From assembly GCA_037179385.1 (NCBI GenBank), contig CM074200.1, forward strand, positions 35,901,884-35,965,883: a stretch of DNA of 64,000 bases, written 5' to 3'. This document shows positions 25,250 through 35,811 of the stretch, one piece after another. Each line of letters begins with the position of its first letter. Positions within the stretch are counted from its first letter, which is position 1. Both the position numbers and the translations under genes were made by a program. The DNA comes from Holothuria scabra. Lineage: Eukaryota; Echinodermata; Holothuroidea; Aspidochirotida; Holothuriidae. The notes beneath the pieces were generated by a model. It saw only the letters and a program-made list of their open reading frames with translations, was not told the origin of the DNA and did no database searches.

Positions 25250-25639
25250 GCTTACTTTCCACACAAGCTGCTGTAAGTGTACATTCTCTATTCAAAAGGC
25301 ATATATGCCACCCTGAGGGAGGAGTAACTGTCATCCACAACCTCCTGTAAGTGAAACTTTTCAAATAGTCAAAAAAGCCACCACAAGTGGCAGTTAAGGT
25401 AACTTTACTCACTGTCTTCCACAGGCTACTTTCAGTATTCTCTATTCAAATGGGCATAGAAGCCAACAGGGATGGGGGCAGTTAAGATGTAACAGTACTT
25501 ACTCTTCTCCACAAGCACCTGTAAGTGCAACTCCATTCAAATAGTCATAGAAGCCACCACAAGTGTCAATTTGAAGATAATTGTACTCACTGTTTCCACA
25601 AGTGGCTTTCAGTGTTCTCTCTTCAAATGGGCATTGATC
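25250..25639 (-). repeat. Array of decayed copies of the tetraspanin helix-3 exon
   Basis: Five units spaced 75-90 bp. Read on the minus strand, each resembles the 3' half of exon 31081-31177 (GGFYAYLN...) followed by a donor-like GTGAGT or GTAAGT. Donor positions are near 25585, 25497, 25407 and 25250; one unit (25321-25383) has a broken donor. Units alternate between two forms, one with YAHLNRE and one with CGGFYDYLN. Most are broken by in-frame stops, and none has helix-3 sequence or a good acceptor, so they are not usable exons. The LTR element is inserted in the unit nearest the real exon. Confidence 0.75.
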
Positions 25640-26150
25640 TGTAGCACTTGCACTTCAAATAATTGCATTCGAGTGCAAAATAATACATATTCATAGGTTG
25701 TCCCAGTGCAACTTGTTATTTGCATAAGCTACGTGTGCAGTGGACCAGACTGACCAATCACGCATACGACTCTTGTGTTGAGCAGACATGTAACGGTCAG
25801 GAGGTCCTCTCTAGCATCAAGTCAGCGACGCAGGAAAGACGTGGACACCTACTCCGCCGAAGTTCCGAATTGACCGTCCTCGACTTTGACAATACAGTAC
25901 TCACTGCACTTAAATCTCGGAGATATCTACAAGAAATTATTCGTCTCACCAACACATCAGTCCTGGGTAGTCGGGCAGCAGCTGGCAGCTCGACAATTTT
26001 GCTTGGGACTGAGGTGTTGAGTGCGGCGGTAATATCAGTTCCACTACATCGCCGAGCACGAGGTCCTTACAGTGACGCCATTTTGTTGCGGCCCTGGTAT
26101 TAGAGTTTTTCGTTAATGGAGGTGAGACCATTTCACTATACATCTCTAAA
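25640..26150 (+). repeat. 5' LTR, 511 bp
   Basis: Begins TGTAGCACTTG and ends CATCTCTAAA. It matches the 3' LTR with five substitutions and lacks 14 bp present there. The end is AAA, not the common CA. The open frame at 25720-26103 within it has no known domain. Confidence 0.95.
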
Positions 26151-27051
26151 TTGGTGACCCCGACGTTCTAATACCTTTTACCGACCTCGCCGGCAGGAAC
26201 TGCAGATTTCTTAGAGAATTTTTAAGGAAATTCTGTAGCTAGTCATTCATTATCAATAACGTTATTTACACATTATCGTATTATTATTATAGGCACTAGG
26301 CCTTCATGCATTAGCGTTATATCGCATTACTTTTACAAACCAAACTACACTACAAGGCTTGTCTCGCAACTATTGTGAACATTCCAAAATTTATGCTACT
26401 GCCTATTCACGTAATTCCAATCCCTTCGCTGCTTCTCAGCGCTCGTACACTGTATTGTCTATTGTTTTAGACAGAGTTGTAACTGTTTTTAGGCCTAAAG
26501 TTAGTGCATTGTCTGTTCCTTCTATTCATAGCAGACTTTATTAGGGGCACGTAATTCCAACTATTTTAAAGGCCTGCCAAGTATTTTACTTAGTGTCGGT
26601 AGCCTGCGTATCGACTCTAAATTCATTGAGCTACTATATTTAGCCCACCCTTGCTATATACACGAAGTCAGTTATTTCAGGCGATCTTCGCCCTAAATAC
26701 CGGTACATTGTTCATAATACAGTACCCTTGTAACTTCAAGTTTGTAGGTCACTAATTATTCACCAGCTGAAGGGAAGCGTAAATTTAGGAGAAGTCAAGT
26801 CAAACTTCATCTATATTGCTTGACTGATTATTTGCCACCTTTTTTTTTTAAAAACTTAAAAGGGTGGTCATTGCTATATTATCATCCTGTTAAGGGATAG
26901 TAGGATAGTACAGCAACAATCGCTACAGTAGCATCCACCTATTCAGTATTCATTGTATATATCACCACCTGTATATATTACTAGGTTATCACTGTACAGT
27001 ATTAGTACTTGTATTTAATTTTCTTTGTCCAATTCATACAAATTATTCATT
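26151..27051 (+). other. Retrotransposon leader, gag region missing
   Basis: About 900 bp between the 5' LTR and the first ATG of the protease frame. Apart from the primer-binding-like start, no capsid or nucleocapsid frame is seen; the only open frame over 60 codons (26359-26544) has no gag motif. In related elements a gag of several hundred codons precedes protease, so a large deletion is inferred. Confidence 0.6.
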
Positions 27052-27945
27052 ATGTCTGCTGTAGGCTCACAACCTGTGGTCAATACCCCACAAAGCTCCA
27101 AATTGGATACATTGGATGCTCAAATAGTGCAACTCACCAAGCAGGTTGAAGCATTAGCACTTGAATTAAGTCAGCCTACAGCAAAGATTTCAGTTGGGAA
27201 TAGCCCACCTAAAACAAGAAACCACTGTCCTGCGGGCAAAGGCCATAGGCCCCTATCCACGATTAAGAGTCGTCATTTTTATGTTCGTGATAGAATTACT
27301 GGCACCAAATATTTAATTGATACTGGTGCTGACATTAGTGTATTGCCTGCATCTAAGTTTGGTAAACGTGGGCCACCTACCTTTTCTTTGCAGGCTGCAA
27401 ACAAAACACTTATTAAAACATACGGACAGAAGTCATTTACTGTCGACTTAGGCTTAAGGCGGACCTTTAACTGGATCTTCACTATAGCTGATGTACCATG
27501 TGCCATTTTGGGTGCAGATTTCCTTGAGCATTACAATTTAGTAGTTGATGTAGGTCGACGCAGATTAATCGACATCACTACCTCCCTTCAAATTTCAGGG
27601 GCACCATCTAAACGGCCATCTCCATCACCAACCTACTCCCTAGTATCAGAGGACACGCAGTACCATAGGCTTTTAAACCAGTTCCCTCAGTTAACACGAC
27701 CTAATTATCGGGAAACTGGTGTTAAACATTCGGTGACTCACCATATCGTCACCAAGGGCCCCCCATGTACTGCTAGGCCAAGGAGATTAGCGCCAGATAA
27801 ATTGCCAAACAGGAGTTCGAGCACATGCTCCAGCTCGGCATTATTAGACCAGCACAGGGAAATTGGGCCTCACCTTTGCACATGGTCCCTAAGAAGACTG
27901 GTGATTGGCACCCATGTGGCGATTATAGGGCTCTCAATAGATTAA
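27052..27945 (+). pseudogene. Gag remnant and aspartic protease, frameshifted
   Basis: The first ATG is at 27052. Residues 16-41 form a coiled-coil-like stretch (LDTLDAQIVQLTKQVEAL), as at the gag C-terminus of this group, but the upstream capsid part is absent. No clear zinc knuckle follows. The protease has the catalytic DTGAD at 27319-27333 and a later ILGADF. About 27803 the reading leaves the pol frame, and the last 45 or so codons before the stop are out of frame. RT continues in another frame. No slippery site was recognised, so I infer a small deletion and not programmed frameshifting. Confidence 0.85.
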
Positions 27946-30428
27946 CAGTACCGGATACGTACCCTATACCCCATATACACGATTTTACTGCAAATTTAAG
28001 CGGTACTTCGATTTTTAGTAAAATCGATTTGGTTAGGGCCTATCACCAGATACCGGTAGAACCTAACGACATTCCCAAAACCGCCATTACCACGCCGTTT
28101 GGTAGTTTTGAATTTTTACGTATGCCGTTTGGCCTCAGATCGCCCGCTCAAACGTTTCAAAGGTTCATAGACGAAGTTTTGAGAGGTTTACCGTTCGCCT
28201 ACGCCTATATCGACGATTTATTAGTGGCTAGCAACTCCCCCGAGGAACATATGTCCCATCTTAGGCAACTTTTTGAAAGATTGGACAAGTATGGTATTGT
28301 AATCAACCCTGCGAAATGCACGTTTGGCGTTCCTTCGCTAGATTTCCTTGGTCACGGGGTTGATAGTTCCGGCGTAAGACCACTTCCGCATAAGGTACAG
28401 GCCATCCAAAATTTTGCGGAACCAAAGTCCCTAACCCAGGTACGTAGATTTTTAGACCTAGTTAATTTTTACAGGCGTTTCATACCCATGTGCGCCTCTA
28501 TTGTACAGCCATTAACAGATTTGCTTGCAGGAAAAAGCAAGGATAAGTCCATTACGTTGCAAGGAGATGCACTTACTGCTTTCGAAGAAATTAAGTCTGC
28601 TTTGGCAAGTGCCACACTTTTAGTACATCCCAATTCCACGGATGAGTTATGTTTGACTGTTGATGCTTCCAATGTTGCTGTAGGCGGTGTTCTACAGCAA
28701 AATGTAAATAGTGTGTGGAAGCCAATTGCATTTTTTTCACGTAGGCTCTCCCCTACTCAAATGAGGTACAGTACATTTGGGAGAGAGCTGTTAGCAATCT
28801 ATTTGTTGATTAAGTATTTTAAGCATATGCTTGAGGGTCGAGCATTTTATATACTTACCGACCACAAGCCACTAACATATGCCTTAAAAGCTAAGCCTGA
28901 TAGGCATTCGCCTAGAGAGATCAGGCAGCTTGATTACATCGCCCAATTTACCACAGATATCCGTTATATCAAGGGCACAGAAAACACTGTTGCGGATTCA
29001 CTGTCTCGCAGCACGTGTTCTTTAACTAATCTAGCCAGTACTCTAACTATTCCCCCTAATTCACCCCTAAATTTAGAAGACATTGCGTCTGAGCAAGGAA
29101 AAGATGATGAGCTTACTCAGCTACTAGGATCATCTTCCTTGAAGCTCCAGGACATACCACTACTTGGGACAGGTAAGACTATTAAGTGCGATATGTCTAC
29201 CCCCGCACCTAGGCCGTATGTCCCTTCTAAGTTCAGACGCACTGTTTTTCACTCACTCCATGATTTGTCTCACCCAAATATTGCTGCTACTAGAAAGCTT
29301 ATTTCTAGCAGATATGTTTGGCAGGGTATGAATAAGGACATTAATGCCTGGTCAAGGTCTTGCTTGCAATGTCAAAAGTCCAAAATTCATCGGCATACTC
29401 AAAGTCCTTTAGGTTCTTTTGAGTCACCAGGACGTAGATTCACTCATATTCATATGGACATTGTCGGTCCTTTACCGCCCTCCAACAATTACACTTACCT
29501 GTTAACCATAGTAGATAGGTTTACACGCTGGCCTGAGGCCATTCCAATTTCTGACATTACGGCTGAAACCGTCGCCAAAGCATTCGTTAGTCGTTGGGTC
29601 TCGATGTTTGGCGTACCCTCTGTAATTACCACCGATCGAGGTGCGCAGTTTGAACCTGCACTTTTCCGCAACCTTAATAACTTGCTAGGATGTAAAAGGT
29701 TCAGAACCACCTCATATCACCCCATGGCTAATGGATTAGTAGAGCGGTTTCATCGCCAGCTTAAGAGCTCAATCAAAGCTCACCCTCAACCTACTGCTTG
29801 GAGTGAAGCATTACCTCTAATTCTGTTAGGCATTCGTTCTGCTTTTAAAGCAGACATAAAATGTAGTTCAGCTGAAATGGTGTTTGGTACCACCTTAGTG
29901 TTGCCTGGTGAATTTATACACCCGTCAGATCAGTCAGCCATTCCAGACGATACTTATGTTGATAGACTGAAATCTCATATGGCAAAACTACGCCCTGCTC
30001 TGACTAGGCCTACATCTCGGTCAAGCCACATTCCGAAAGATCTTACTACTTGTACGCATGTCTGGTTACGTAGCGATGGTGTCAAAAAACCCTTACAGGC
30101 ACCATATTCAGGGCCTTATCGAGTCCTTGACAGAAAGGACAAGCATTTTACTATTAGCATCAATGGACGTCGTTCCACAGTAAGTATTGATAGGCTTAAG
30201 GTTGCTTATACCGAGGATTTCAGTAACACTGCTGATTCTGGCCAGGCACAACCTTCACCAACACCTACCCCACCACCTGACCCAGCTGTTTCTACACCTC
30301 CAGTAGTGCCACACCCTGCATCTGACCATAAGTCAATTTTGAAAAAGTCAGATGATAAGACCACTACTACCCGGTCTGGTAGGAAAGTACACTGGCCGAA
30401 AAGGTACCTACAGGTTGTCCAGTTTTAG
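27825..30428 (+). CDS. pol: Pol: reverse transcriptase, RNase H, integrase
   Basis: 867 codons from the first ATG; the open frame starts at the frameshift near 27803. RT (about residues 1-180) has the catalytic D68 and YIDD at 128-131. RNase H (about 275-395) keeps D280, E321, D346 and D391. The integrase zinc module is H479, H483, C513, C516. The catalytic triad D545, D604, E640 has the D,D-35-E spacing. A C-terminal module with [11 protein letters not shown] is at 760-770, and a proline-rich tail follows. All catalytic residues are present. Unusual residues are S and P in [10 protein letters not shown] and D in RFLDLVNFY. Because protease is out of frame and gag is missing, it probably cannot form particles alone. 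Confidence 0.93.
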   Translation: MLQLGIIRPAQGNWASPLHMVPKKTGDWHPCGDYRALNRLTVPDTYPIPHIHDFTANLSGTSIFSKIDLVRAYHQIPVEPNDIPKTAITTPFGSFEFLRMPFGLRSPAQTFQRFIDEVLRGLPFAYAYIDDLLVASNSPEEHMSHLRQLFERLDKYGIVINPAKCTFGVPSLDFLGHGVDSSGVRPLPHKVQAIQNFAEPKSLTQVRRFLDLVNFYRRFIPMCASIVQPLTDLLAGKSKDKSITLQGDALTAFEEIKSALASATLLVHPNSTDELCLTVDASNVAVGGVLQQNVNSVWKPIAFFSRRLSPTQMRYSTFGRELLAIYLLIKYFKHMLEGRAFYILTDHKPLTYALKAKPDRHSPREIRQLDYIAQFTTDIRYIKGTENTVADSLSRSTCSLTNLASTLTIPPNSPLNLEDIASEQGKDDELTQLLGSSSLKLQDIPLLGTGKTIKCDMSTPAPRPYVPSKFRRTVFHSLHDLSHPNIAATRKLISSRYVWQGMNKDINAWSRSCLQCQKSKIHRHTQSPLGSFESPGRRFTHIHMDIVGPLPPSNNYTYLLTIVDRFTRWPEAIPISDITAETVAKAFVSRWVSMFGVPSVITTDRGAQFEPALFRNLNNLLGCKRFRTTSYHPMANGLVERFHRQLKSSIKAHPQPTAWSEALPLILLGIRSAFKADIKCSSAEMVFGTTLVLPGEFIHPSDQSAIPDDTYVDRLKSHMAKLRPALTRPTSRSSHIPKDLTTCTHVWLRSDGVKKPLQAPYSGPYRVLDRKDKHFTISINGRRSTVSIDRLKVAYTEDFSNTADSGQAQPSPTPTPPPDPAVSTPPVVPHPASDHKSILKKSDDKTTTTRSGRKVHWPKRYLQVVQF

Positions 30429-30472
30429 TAAATTTTAGCTTTATCGATGACTTTTTCATTCACAAGTCATCT

Positions 30473-30481
30473 AGGGGGGGA
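30473..30481 (+). other. Polypurine tract
   Basis: AGGGGGGGA four bases before the 3' LTR, the usual primer site for plus-strand DNA synthesis in LTR elements. Confidence 0.8.
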
Positions 30482-30485
30482 CTAA

Positions 30486-31010
30486 TGTAGCACTTGCACT
30501 TCAAATAATTGCATTTGAGTGCAAAATAATACATATTCATAGGTTGTCCCAGTGCAACTTGTTATTTGCATAAGCTACGTGTGCAGTGGACCAGACTGAC
30601 CAATCACGCATACGACTCTTGTGTTGAGCAGACATGTAACGGTCAGGAGGTCCTCTCTAGCATCAAGTCAGCGACGCAGGAAAGACGTGGACACCTACTC
30701 CGCCGAAGTTCCGAATTGACCGTCCTCTACTTTGACAATACAGTACTTACTGCACTTGAAATTACCTACCAAAATCTCGGAGATATCTACAAGAAATTAT
30801 TCGTCTCACCACCACATCAGTCCTGTGTAGTCGGGCAGCAGCTGGCAGCTCGACAATTTTGCTTGGGACTGAGGTGTTGAGTGCGGCGGTAATATCAGTT
30901 CCACTACATCGCCGAGCACGAGGTCCTTACAGTGACGCCATTTTGTTGCGGCCCTGGTATTAGAGTTTTTCGTTAATGGAGGTGAGACCATTTCACTATA
31001 CATCTCTAAA
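30486..31010 (+). repeat. 3' LTR, 525 bp
   Basis: Same ends as the 5' LTR. Compared with it there are five substitutions and 14 extra bases (about 30758-30771). The last base is followed by the GATC target duplication. Confidence 0.95.
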
Positions 31011-31080
31011 GATCCTCCTCCCCCTTCCACCCCCCCTTCCCCCTCCCTGAGGGAAGCATTTAGAAGGTAAGTGTACTTAC

Positions 31081-31177
31081 TTTCCTCCACAAGTTTCTCT
31101 AAGTGTTCTTTATTCAAGTAAGCATAGAAACCACCGCCAACTTCCACCACACAGATGAGAAGTAAGAAAGTAAAGAA
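31081..31177 (-). CDS. Tetraspanin exon: helix 3 and start of large loop
   Basis: 97 bp, 32 codons plus one base. It begins FFTFLLLICVVEVGGGFYAY and continues with LNKEHLEKLVEE. The hydrophobic stretch followed by E, G, Y and charged residues matches the end of tetraspanin helix 3 and the first helix of the large extracellular loop. The acceptor is a T-rich tract ending TTTTCAG and the donor is GTAAGT. The exon enters at phase 0 and leaves one base. Degenerate copies of its 3' half and donor lie downstream at 25250-25640, on the other side of the LTR element. Confidence 0.9.
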
Positions 31178-33226
31178 CTGAAAATATAAAAAGAAAACAG
31201 TGATGTAGGTCATTTACTGTATGCAGTACAATGCATTCCAATTTTCTGGGGTGCACCTGGAAAACTGCAAACCACATTTGATAGACAGTATGGCAAAGAC
31301 AAACAATAAACTAGAGCTGCTATGCTGCAGAATCTCAATACTTTTATGTCTGATCAGCAGTAATCTTGAAGCACTGAAACTATGCATTTAAGTTTTTGAG
31401 GATGCAACAGAAAAGAGAAAACATTGTTTTGGTGATCAGGTACAGTATCTTGCATACAAACGGATACATGAACCAAATTTCCCATGTCACATACGGTACA
31501 GGTAGGTAAAGCTAGTATGGTCATTCAATTATTTATAGCAGAGGTTTATACTATCCTGATACTGTAAATTTTAGACTCAAAAGTTGAAATGGTTATCAAA
31601 TACAAGAGCCCAATGGACCCTGTGGTTCCTTGCTGGATATTGTAAGAACTGTACAGCCAGTCTGTAAAATAGATTGTGATAACAGATTTCAAAGGGGTGA
31701 AGTAGCTTTGCCAAAATAGTACAGATACTCGAAACTGGGCAATTACTGAAACCTTTCTGATTCTCTGGTTATTGTTGCCCAATTTTGGTGCAGTGCTGGT
31801 ACCAACCAGTAGAGTTTGTCAAGAGACCTGGCACTCTTTGTTTGGGAATGTCAACTTGATATGTGTCACAGACAAGGCGGACCATGCGGTACAACTGCAA
31901 ACACTGTTTGACAGACTGCAAGCACAAAACACTGTATTTATAACCCCGACTTGAAAACTCACAATGAAAATAGTAATGAAAAAAATGCAACAGTTAGTAG
32001 TTTTAATTTTTTAACAATGGATGTAACTGTTGCATTGCACAGGTACAGTAACTCCCCAAACACAAAAGAACAGCTGGACAGGTAAGTGGTTATCATATTT
32101 CTAACATTGATAAAATGGTTTCAACCATTTCATGTTTGGCAGGAAGGGGATCAAGCAGAAGCTATTATGTACTGTATGACAGGTGGGCAAGTGGTTTTCA
32201 ACATATACATCTGCATACATCTCTCATGGCATTCTAGCCATGTATTAAAAGCACACAGTCATGAACAGTTGTTTGTTGGGAAACTGAGACGAGCCATGCC
32301 TCTACTACAAACTGCTAAGTGGGCGTTCGTTTTTCCTATTGAAAGCAGTGCTGTCAACTTGCCAAAGGAATACCGCAGGTACTGTGAGTGGGGTTACATA
32401 TTGTAAATAGGAGGTGAGGAGAGGCGAAGTAGATTGCACTATATTTACGCAGTGACAGAAACATACAGTATTCCATACCTGCTGCCAAGATTAGCCAATA
32501 GCAATGTTGCAACAGCTAACAGAGTTCCGTACGAACTTAGGGCATTGTAGAGCAGTGTAGCAGTTGAATGTGCTGTGAGATACAATATCCTGAATTTGTG
32601 GTAACCTGATTTACTTGTTAATTTGTGTGGTTCTCCAACTAAAGACAGAAGGATACTATGGAGATTTGAAATGTGTTATTTTCGGAGGCTGCTGGGCCAG
32701 CGGGTCACTTGGGAGGTATGCGTGGCACAGAGCTGAAAGAAACCTTCCTTAGCCAGCTGAGATTTAGCATATTTGGCTAAAGCTAGCAACCACCTACAGT
32801 AGTGTGACAATATCTCAATACATTTTGTATTGAGATAAAAGAGAAAGGGGAATTTTATAAATGCCTTAACCAAAGAGGACATGACCACATGCGTGCGTAC
32901 ATTCCATACAGTTTCAAAGTGAAAACGGTGTAAACCTCAGAGTTTCTTATGAACAGGAAACCAATGTACCAATGTTTATTTAACTGTTTGCTAAAATCAT
33001 GATGACATGACATTAACTTCAGCACAAACTTATACTTTTATGCCAAGCTGACAAAATTTGACAAAGTCTGGAAAATAAAGCTGTATTAATTGACAAGAAG
33101 GTCATAAGAAAACTGCAACCAAAATTTCAAAATACACCTACTTTCAGAAATCTAAATATTTATTCTAAAGTAATATTGCTTCATTACTTAAAATATTTCA
33201 TGTGGTACAGTAATTTGGCAATAGTC
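31178..33226 (-). other. Upstream tetraspanin intron or flank
   Basis: Sequence upstream of the helix 3 exon. It should hold, or lead to, the helix 2 exon ending in phase 0, but none was recognised. A fragment of a TH145 5' end lies at 31602. A minus-strand stretch at 32478-32580 has a hydrophobic reading and GT/AG edges, but its phase does not fit the tetraspanin. Confidence 0.5.
31602..31650 (+). mobile_element. TH145 5'-end fragment
   Basis: ACAAGAGCCCAATGG followed by GTGGTTCCTTGCTGG matches the start of the copy at 42682 and, in its second half, that at 35812. No core repeats or 3' end follow, so only the 5' terminus is supported; the right edge is arbitrary. Confidence 0.45.
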
Positions 33227-33356
33227 AGGTCTTTCTACAAAATGCAATAACAAAGAACTGTGGGACAGATTTTTGGTATATATGCCACTTTTTACTCTTG
33301 CCAAGTACAACAAATCTCTATCCCACAAGTCTTTGTAATTGTTTCCTGGAAAATAG
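33227..33356. mobile_element. Decayed MITE, relative of 61261-61416
   Basis: Words AGGTCTTTC, CAATAACAAAGAACTGTGGGA and AGATTTTTGG, and at the other end CTATCCCACAAGTCTTTGTAATTG, match both arms of the intact MITE at 61261-61416 with many changes. The outer ends are damaged. Confidence 0.7.
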
Positions 33357-33826
33357 GAAATGGCACATCACAAAGAAGGCTACATGATTTTAAATAACGG
33401 TTGATAATGGGGTTCATTTTACACTAAATTTTAACATGGAATTTGCATTTAAAAGTTTTTTGAAAACTTTGTGGCAGTGATAAAGTGTAATGCCTCATAA
33501 GCTCTAGTATGATGGCAATTAACCCTGATATTATTAGTGCTGAGACATGGTCAAAAAAGTGGCAATAATAACAAACAGGGAGGTCCAGCAGTGTATTAAA
33601 GGTAGGATGTCCTTGCAAGAGCAATCTATAGGCCTAGTCTATTGTCTGAAATGAACTTTCAACATGTATACAAAATTTGATCTAAATTCTAAGTTTTTGT
33701 TTTCTTTTTTTCTTTTACTCTTTTAAGAAAACCCCATGGATGTTTTTAATACTGAGTGTGATTTTAAACAAATGAAACGATTCTAAATCATGTAAATCAA
33801 TTAAAATTATGATTTTTTTTTTTTAA

Positions 33827-33846
33827 ATTAAAATCATGATTTTAAT
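33827..33846. repeat. 20-bp perfect palindrome
   Basis: ATTAAAATCATGATTTTAAT is its own reverse complement. Further imperfect ATCATG and AATTAAAAT words lie at 33785-33812 and 33850-33860, so it is the centre of a larger AT-rich inverted repeat. Confidence 0.9.
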
Positions 33847-33860
33847 CAACATGATTAATC

Positions 33861-35811
33861 AAACAACCCCATCTAAATTGAGTGATACCTCTTTTTGTCA
33901 GGAACAAAAATTTTTCATGAGACAATTAAGGTTTCAAAGAAAACATGCAGATATAGCCTTAAATGCTTCCAAGTTATAAGTGGTCAAAATAATATATTTT
34001 TGCAATTGTAATGAAAACATGCTATTTCTTACAGAAGATTTGTCTGTGTTGTTATTGGAATAAAGGTAGTTAATATTTGTTAAATCCATTATCACCCACA
34101 TTGGACCAACACTCATGAATAAACGTTCCAATAGCAGTTAAAGGGGGAGGTACAGTAAGCAGAAGCAAAATGAATTCTTGTGATAAGATGATTGTTTAAA
34201 TATAGATATCAATGTTACAGCTATTATATCCCCATTGCCAATTAACATCTCAGCCATCACAAGCATAGGTCTGCAGTGTAGCTAACTGGTGTGTATTACT
34301 GTACATGCTGGTAGGTAGTAATAAACGTTGTACAGTATAGAGTTGTAATTTTAGATTGTATTCCGCCATCAACTATGTACAGTGAGATAGCCATCATAGA
34401 AAGAGACTTAATAACTTTGTAGTTTGTAAGTACCAGCTAAAAAAGTATTGCAAGATTCAAAGATGATCAGATGTTTCACGTCAGTGTCAGCTGAAAACAT
34501 TAATGCACGTTGTATTTTTTGCATTTTTTTTATATTTTACAATACAGACTTACACCTAGTTCAAAGTTGTGCCTCCTTATCTGCAATGCATTTACAATGT
34601 AATCATCCTCATACGTACTGCATATGTGATCACTGACCCAACGGAATGTTGCATAACTATTCCAAGAAGAGTGGTGGCACTACATGGATGGGGGAAGGGT
34701 GAAGCAAGTGTGGGAATTCGCTCTGTGCCAAAAATATTTTGCCCCCAACATTATCCTCTGCCCTAAGTTTTCTCTCCCTCCCAATTTTGATATTCTGGTA
34801 CCCAAGAACCACATACTGGAGTCAAAACACAATGAGTCAAAAAATGTGAGTTCTTTCTCTTTGGCATTCTTACACCAAAGTAAGACCGATGTATATCAAG
34901 TGGGATTTGAAGCTGTGCATATGTGATTAAAACATTGGTACCCAGCAGCCCTGGAATAGATCTCTCTGCCAATTGACGACTCCTTCAGGCCAACAGGAAG
35001 CCTTACAGCATTTTCATCCTTTCACACACTAAACCTATACTATCACTTTACAGTACAGTATCTGCAATGTACTTTAAATCGGCATCACCTTCAAAGCTAC
35101 TCTTTTCGTATTTACAAACTTTATGAAAGAAAAACTGCACTAGTGTCTAATTTTGCAACAGTATTCAAATTACTGTAAACATTAAAACCAAACAAATGCA
35201 CTGATGCTGTTACAAGTTCCACCATCTGCAATTCCTTGGAAAACATATTGAGATGTAAACAACTTACTGTTACTGTAAATAGTATAGGTATAAATGGTAT
35301 ACATAGGGTGATAGGAGGTAGGTGAGGAGCGAAATAGACTATCATATCACTTTTATCACGTCAATAAACTTGATTCTGAATTATAATCTTCCAAAATGAC
35401 AATCCTTCAGAATAGCAATCTACAATTTTGTACATGGACTAATGACCCTTCTAAGTAATGACCCTAGAGAATAACTATCAGACCCCATTGGTTCTATTGC
35501 TCTGCTGGTGACACAAAATGCAGTTCTGAGCAGTGAGGGGGTGTGTTTCTAAATGTACTGTTCTCTCCCTACTGTATGTACCAAGGATTCTCTGATTCTA
35601 AAATCCTCTATTTACAGTTTTGTATGTCTTTTCTTTTTTGCTTTCTATTTAATGTAGTAATAACTTGCAGAATTCTATAACGATGAATGGTTTTAATTAA
35701 TAGGTTGGCAGATTTACTACCTCCATGGTTACCTCGGTGATGTAAAAGCAAAAACAGCAAAGTAATGTTATGATACTTTCATAACATCTTGTTCACCACA
35801 CTTTATACAGA
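33861..35811. other. No recognisable gene; one dispersed motif
   Basis: AT-rich sequence. Only the 46-bp motif at 35286-35340 is supported. Confidence 0.5.
35286..35340 (+). repeat. 46-bp dispersed motif, copy 2
   Basis: From TGGTATACATAGGG to GAGCGAAATAGACT it is identical over 46 bases to 39185-39231. Flanking bases (GGTATAAA on the left) are shared with 12413-12471. Confidence 0.9.

Larger units (their letters stand above)
25640..31010 (+). mobile_element. Ty3/Gypsy-type LTR retrotransposon
   Basis: A 5371-bp element with two LTRs and a 4-bp target duplication GATC at 25636-25639 and 31011-31014. One base after the 5' LTR is a primer-binding-like TGGTGACCCCGACG (26152-26165). A purine tract AGGGGGGGA (30473-30481) stands just before the 3' LTR. 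Domain order protease, RT, RNase H, integrase is that of Ty3/Gypsy (Metaviridae). The main part of gag is missing and pol carries a frameshift near 27803, so this copy looks non-functional alone. The LTRs differ at five aligned positions plus one 14-bp indel (about 1%), so insertion is fairly recent. It lies antisense in a tetraspanin intron. Confidence 0.95.
3..31177 (-). other. Tetraspanin gene (3' part, five exons)
   Basis: A tetraspanin membrane protein gene read on the minus strand from five exons: 31177-31081, 14493-14417, 7780-7619, 6132-6049 and 77-3. Every intron begins GT and ends AG. Phases agree: the first exon ends with one base (A) of a codon completed by GT at the start of the next to give Ser, and the later junctions are phase 0. 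The joined product of about 164 residues holds helix 3, a large extracellular loop with six cysteines (CCG, PSCC, EGC twice), helix 4 with the GCxxKL lead-in, and a short tail. This order is diagnostic of tetraspanins, which organise membrane microdomains. Exon borders match the usual CD9/CD81 plan. Helix 1 and 2 exons were not found in the window. The intron of about 16.6 kb between 31081 and 14493 is filled with mobile DNA. I cannot say which tetraspanin it is. Confidence 0.9.

Noticed and set aside
25720..26103. 127-codon open frame, also seen at 30566-30880
   Set aside because: Lies wholly within the LTRs and has no known domain.
27795..27830. Programmed frameshift between protease and RT
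   Set aside because: No recognisable slippery heptamer at the junction, and the sequence there seems short by a few bases compared with the family; a deletion is simpler.
32478..32580. Minus-strand hydrophobic reading (SSYGTLLAVATLLLANLGS) with AG and GT edges, considered as the missing tetraspanin helix 2 exon
   Set aside because: It leaves two bases at the donor where phase 0 is required, and has no GCCGA-type motif.
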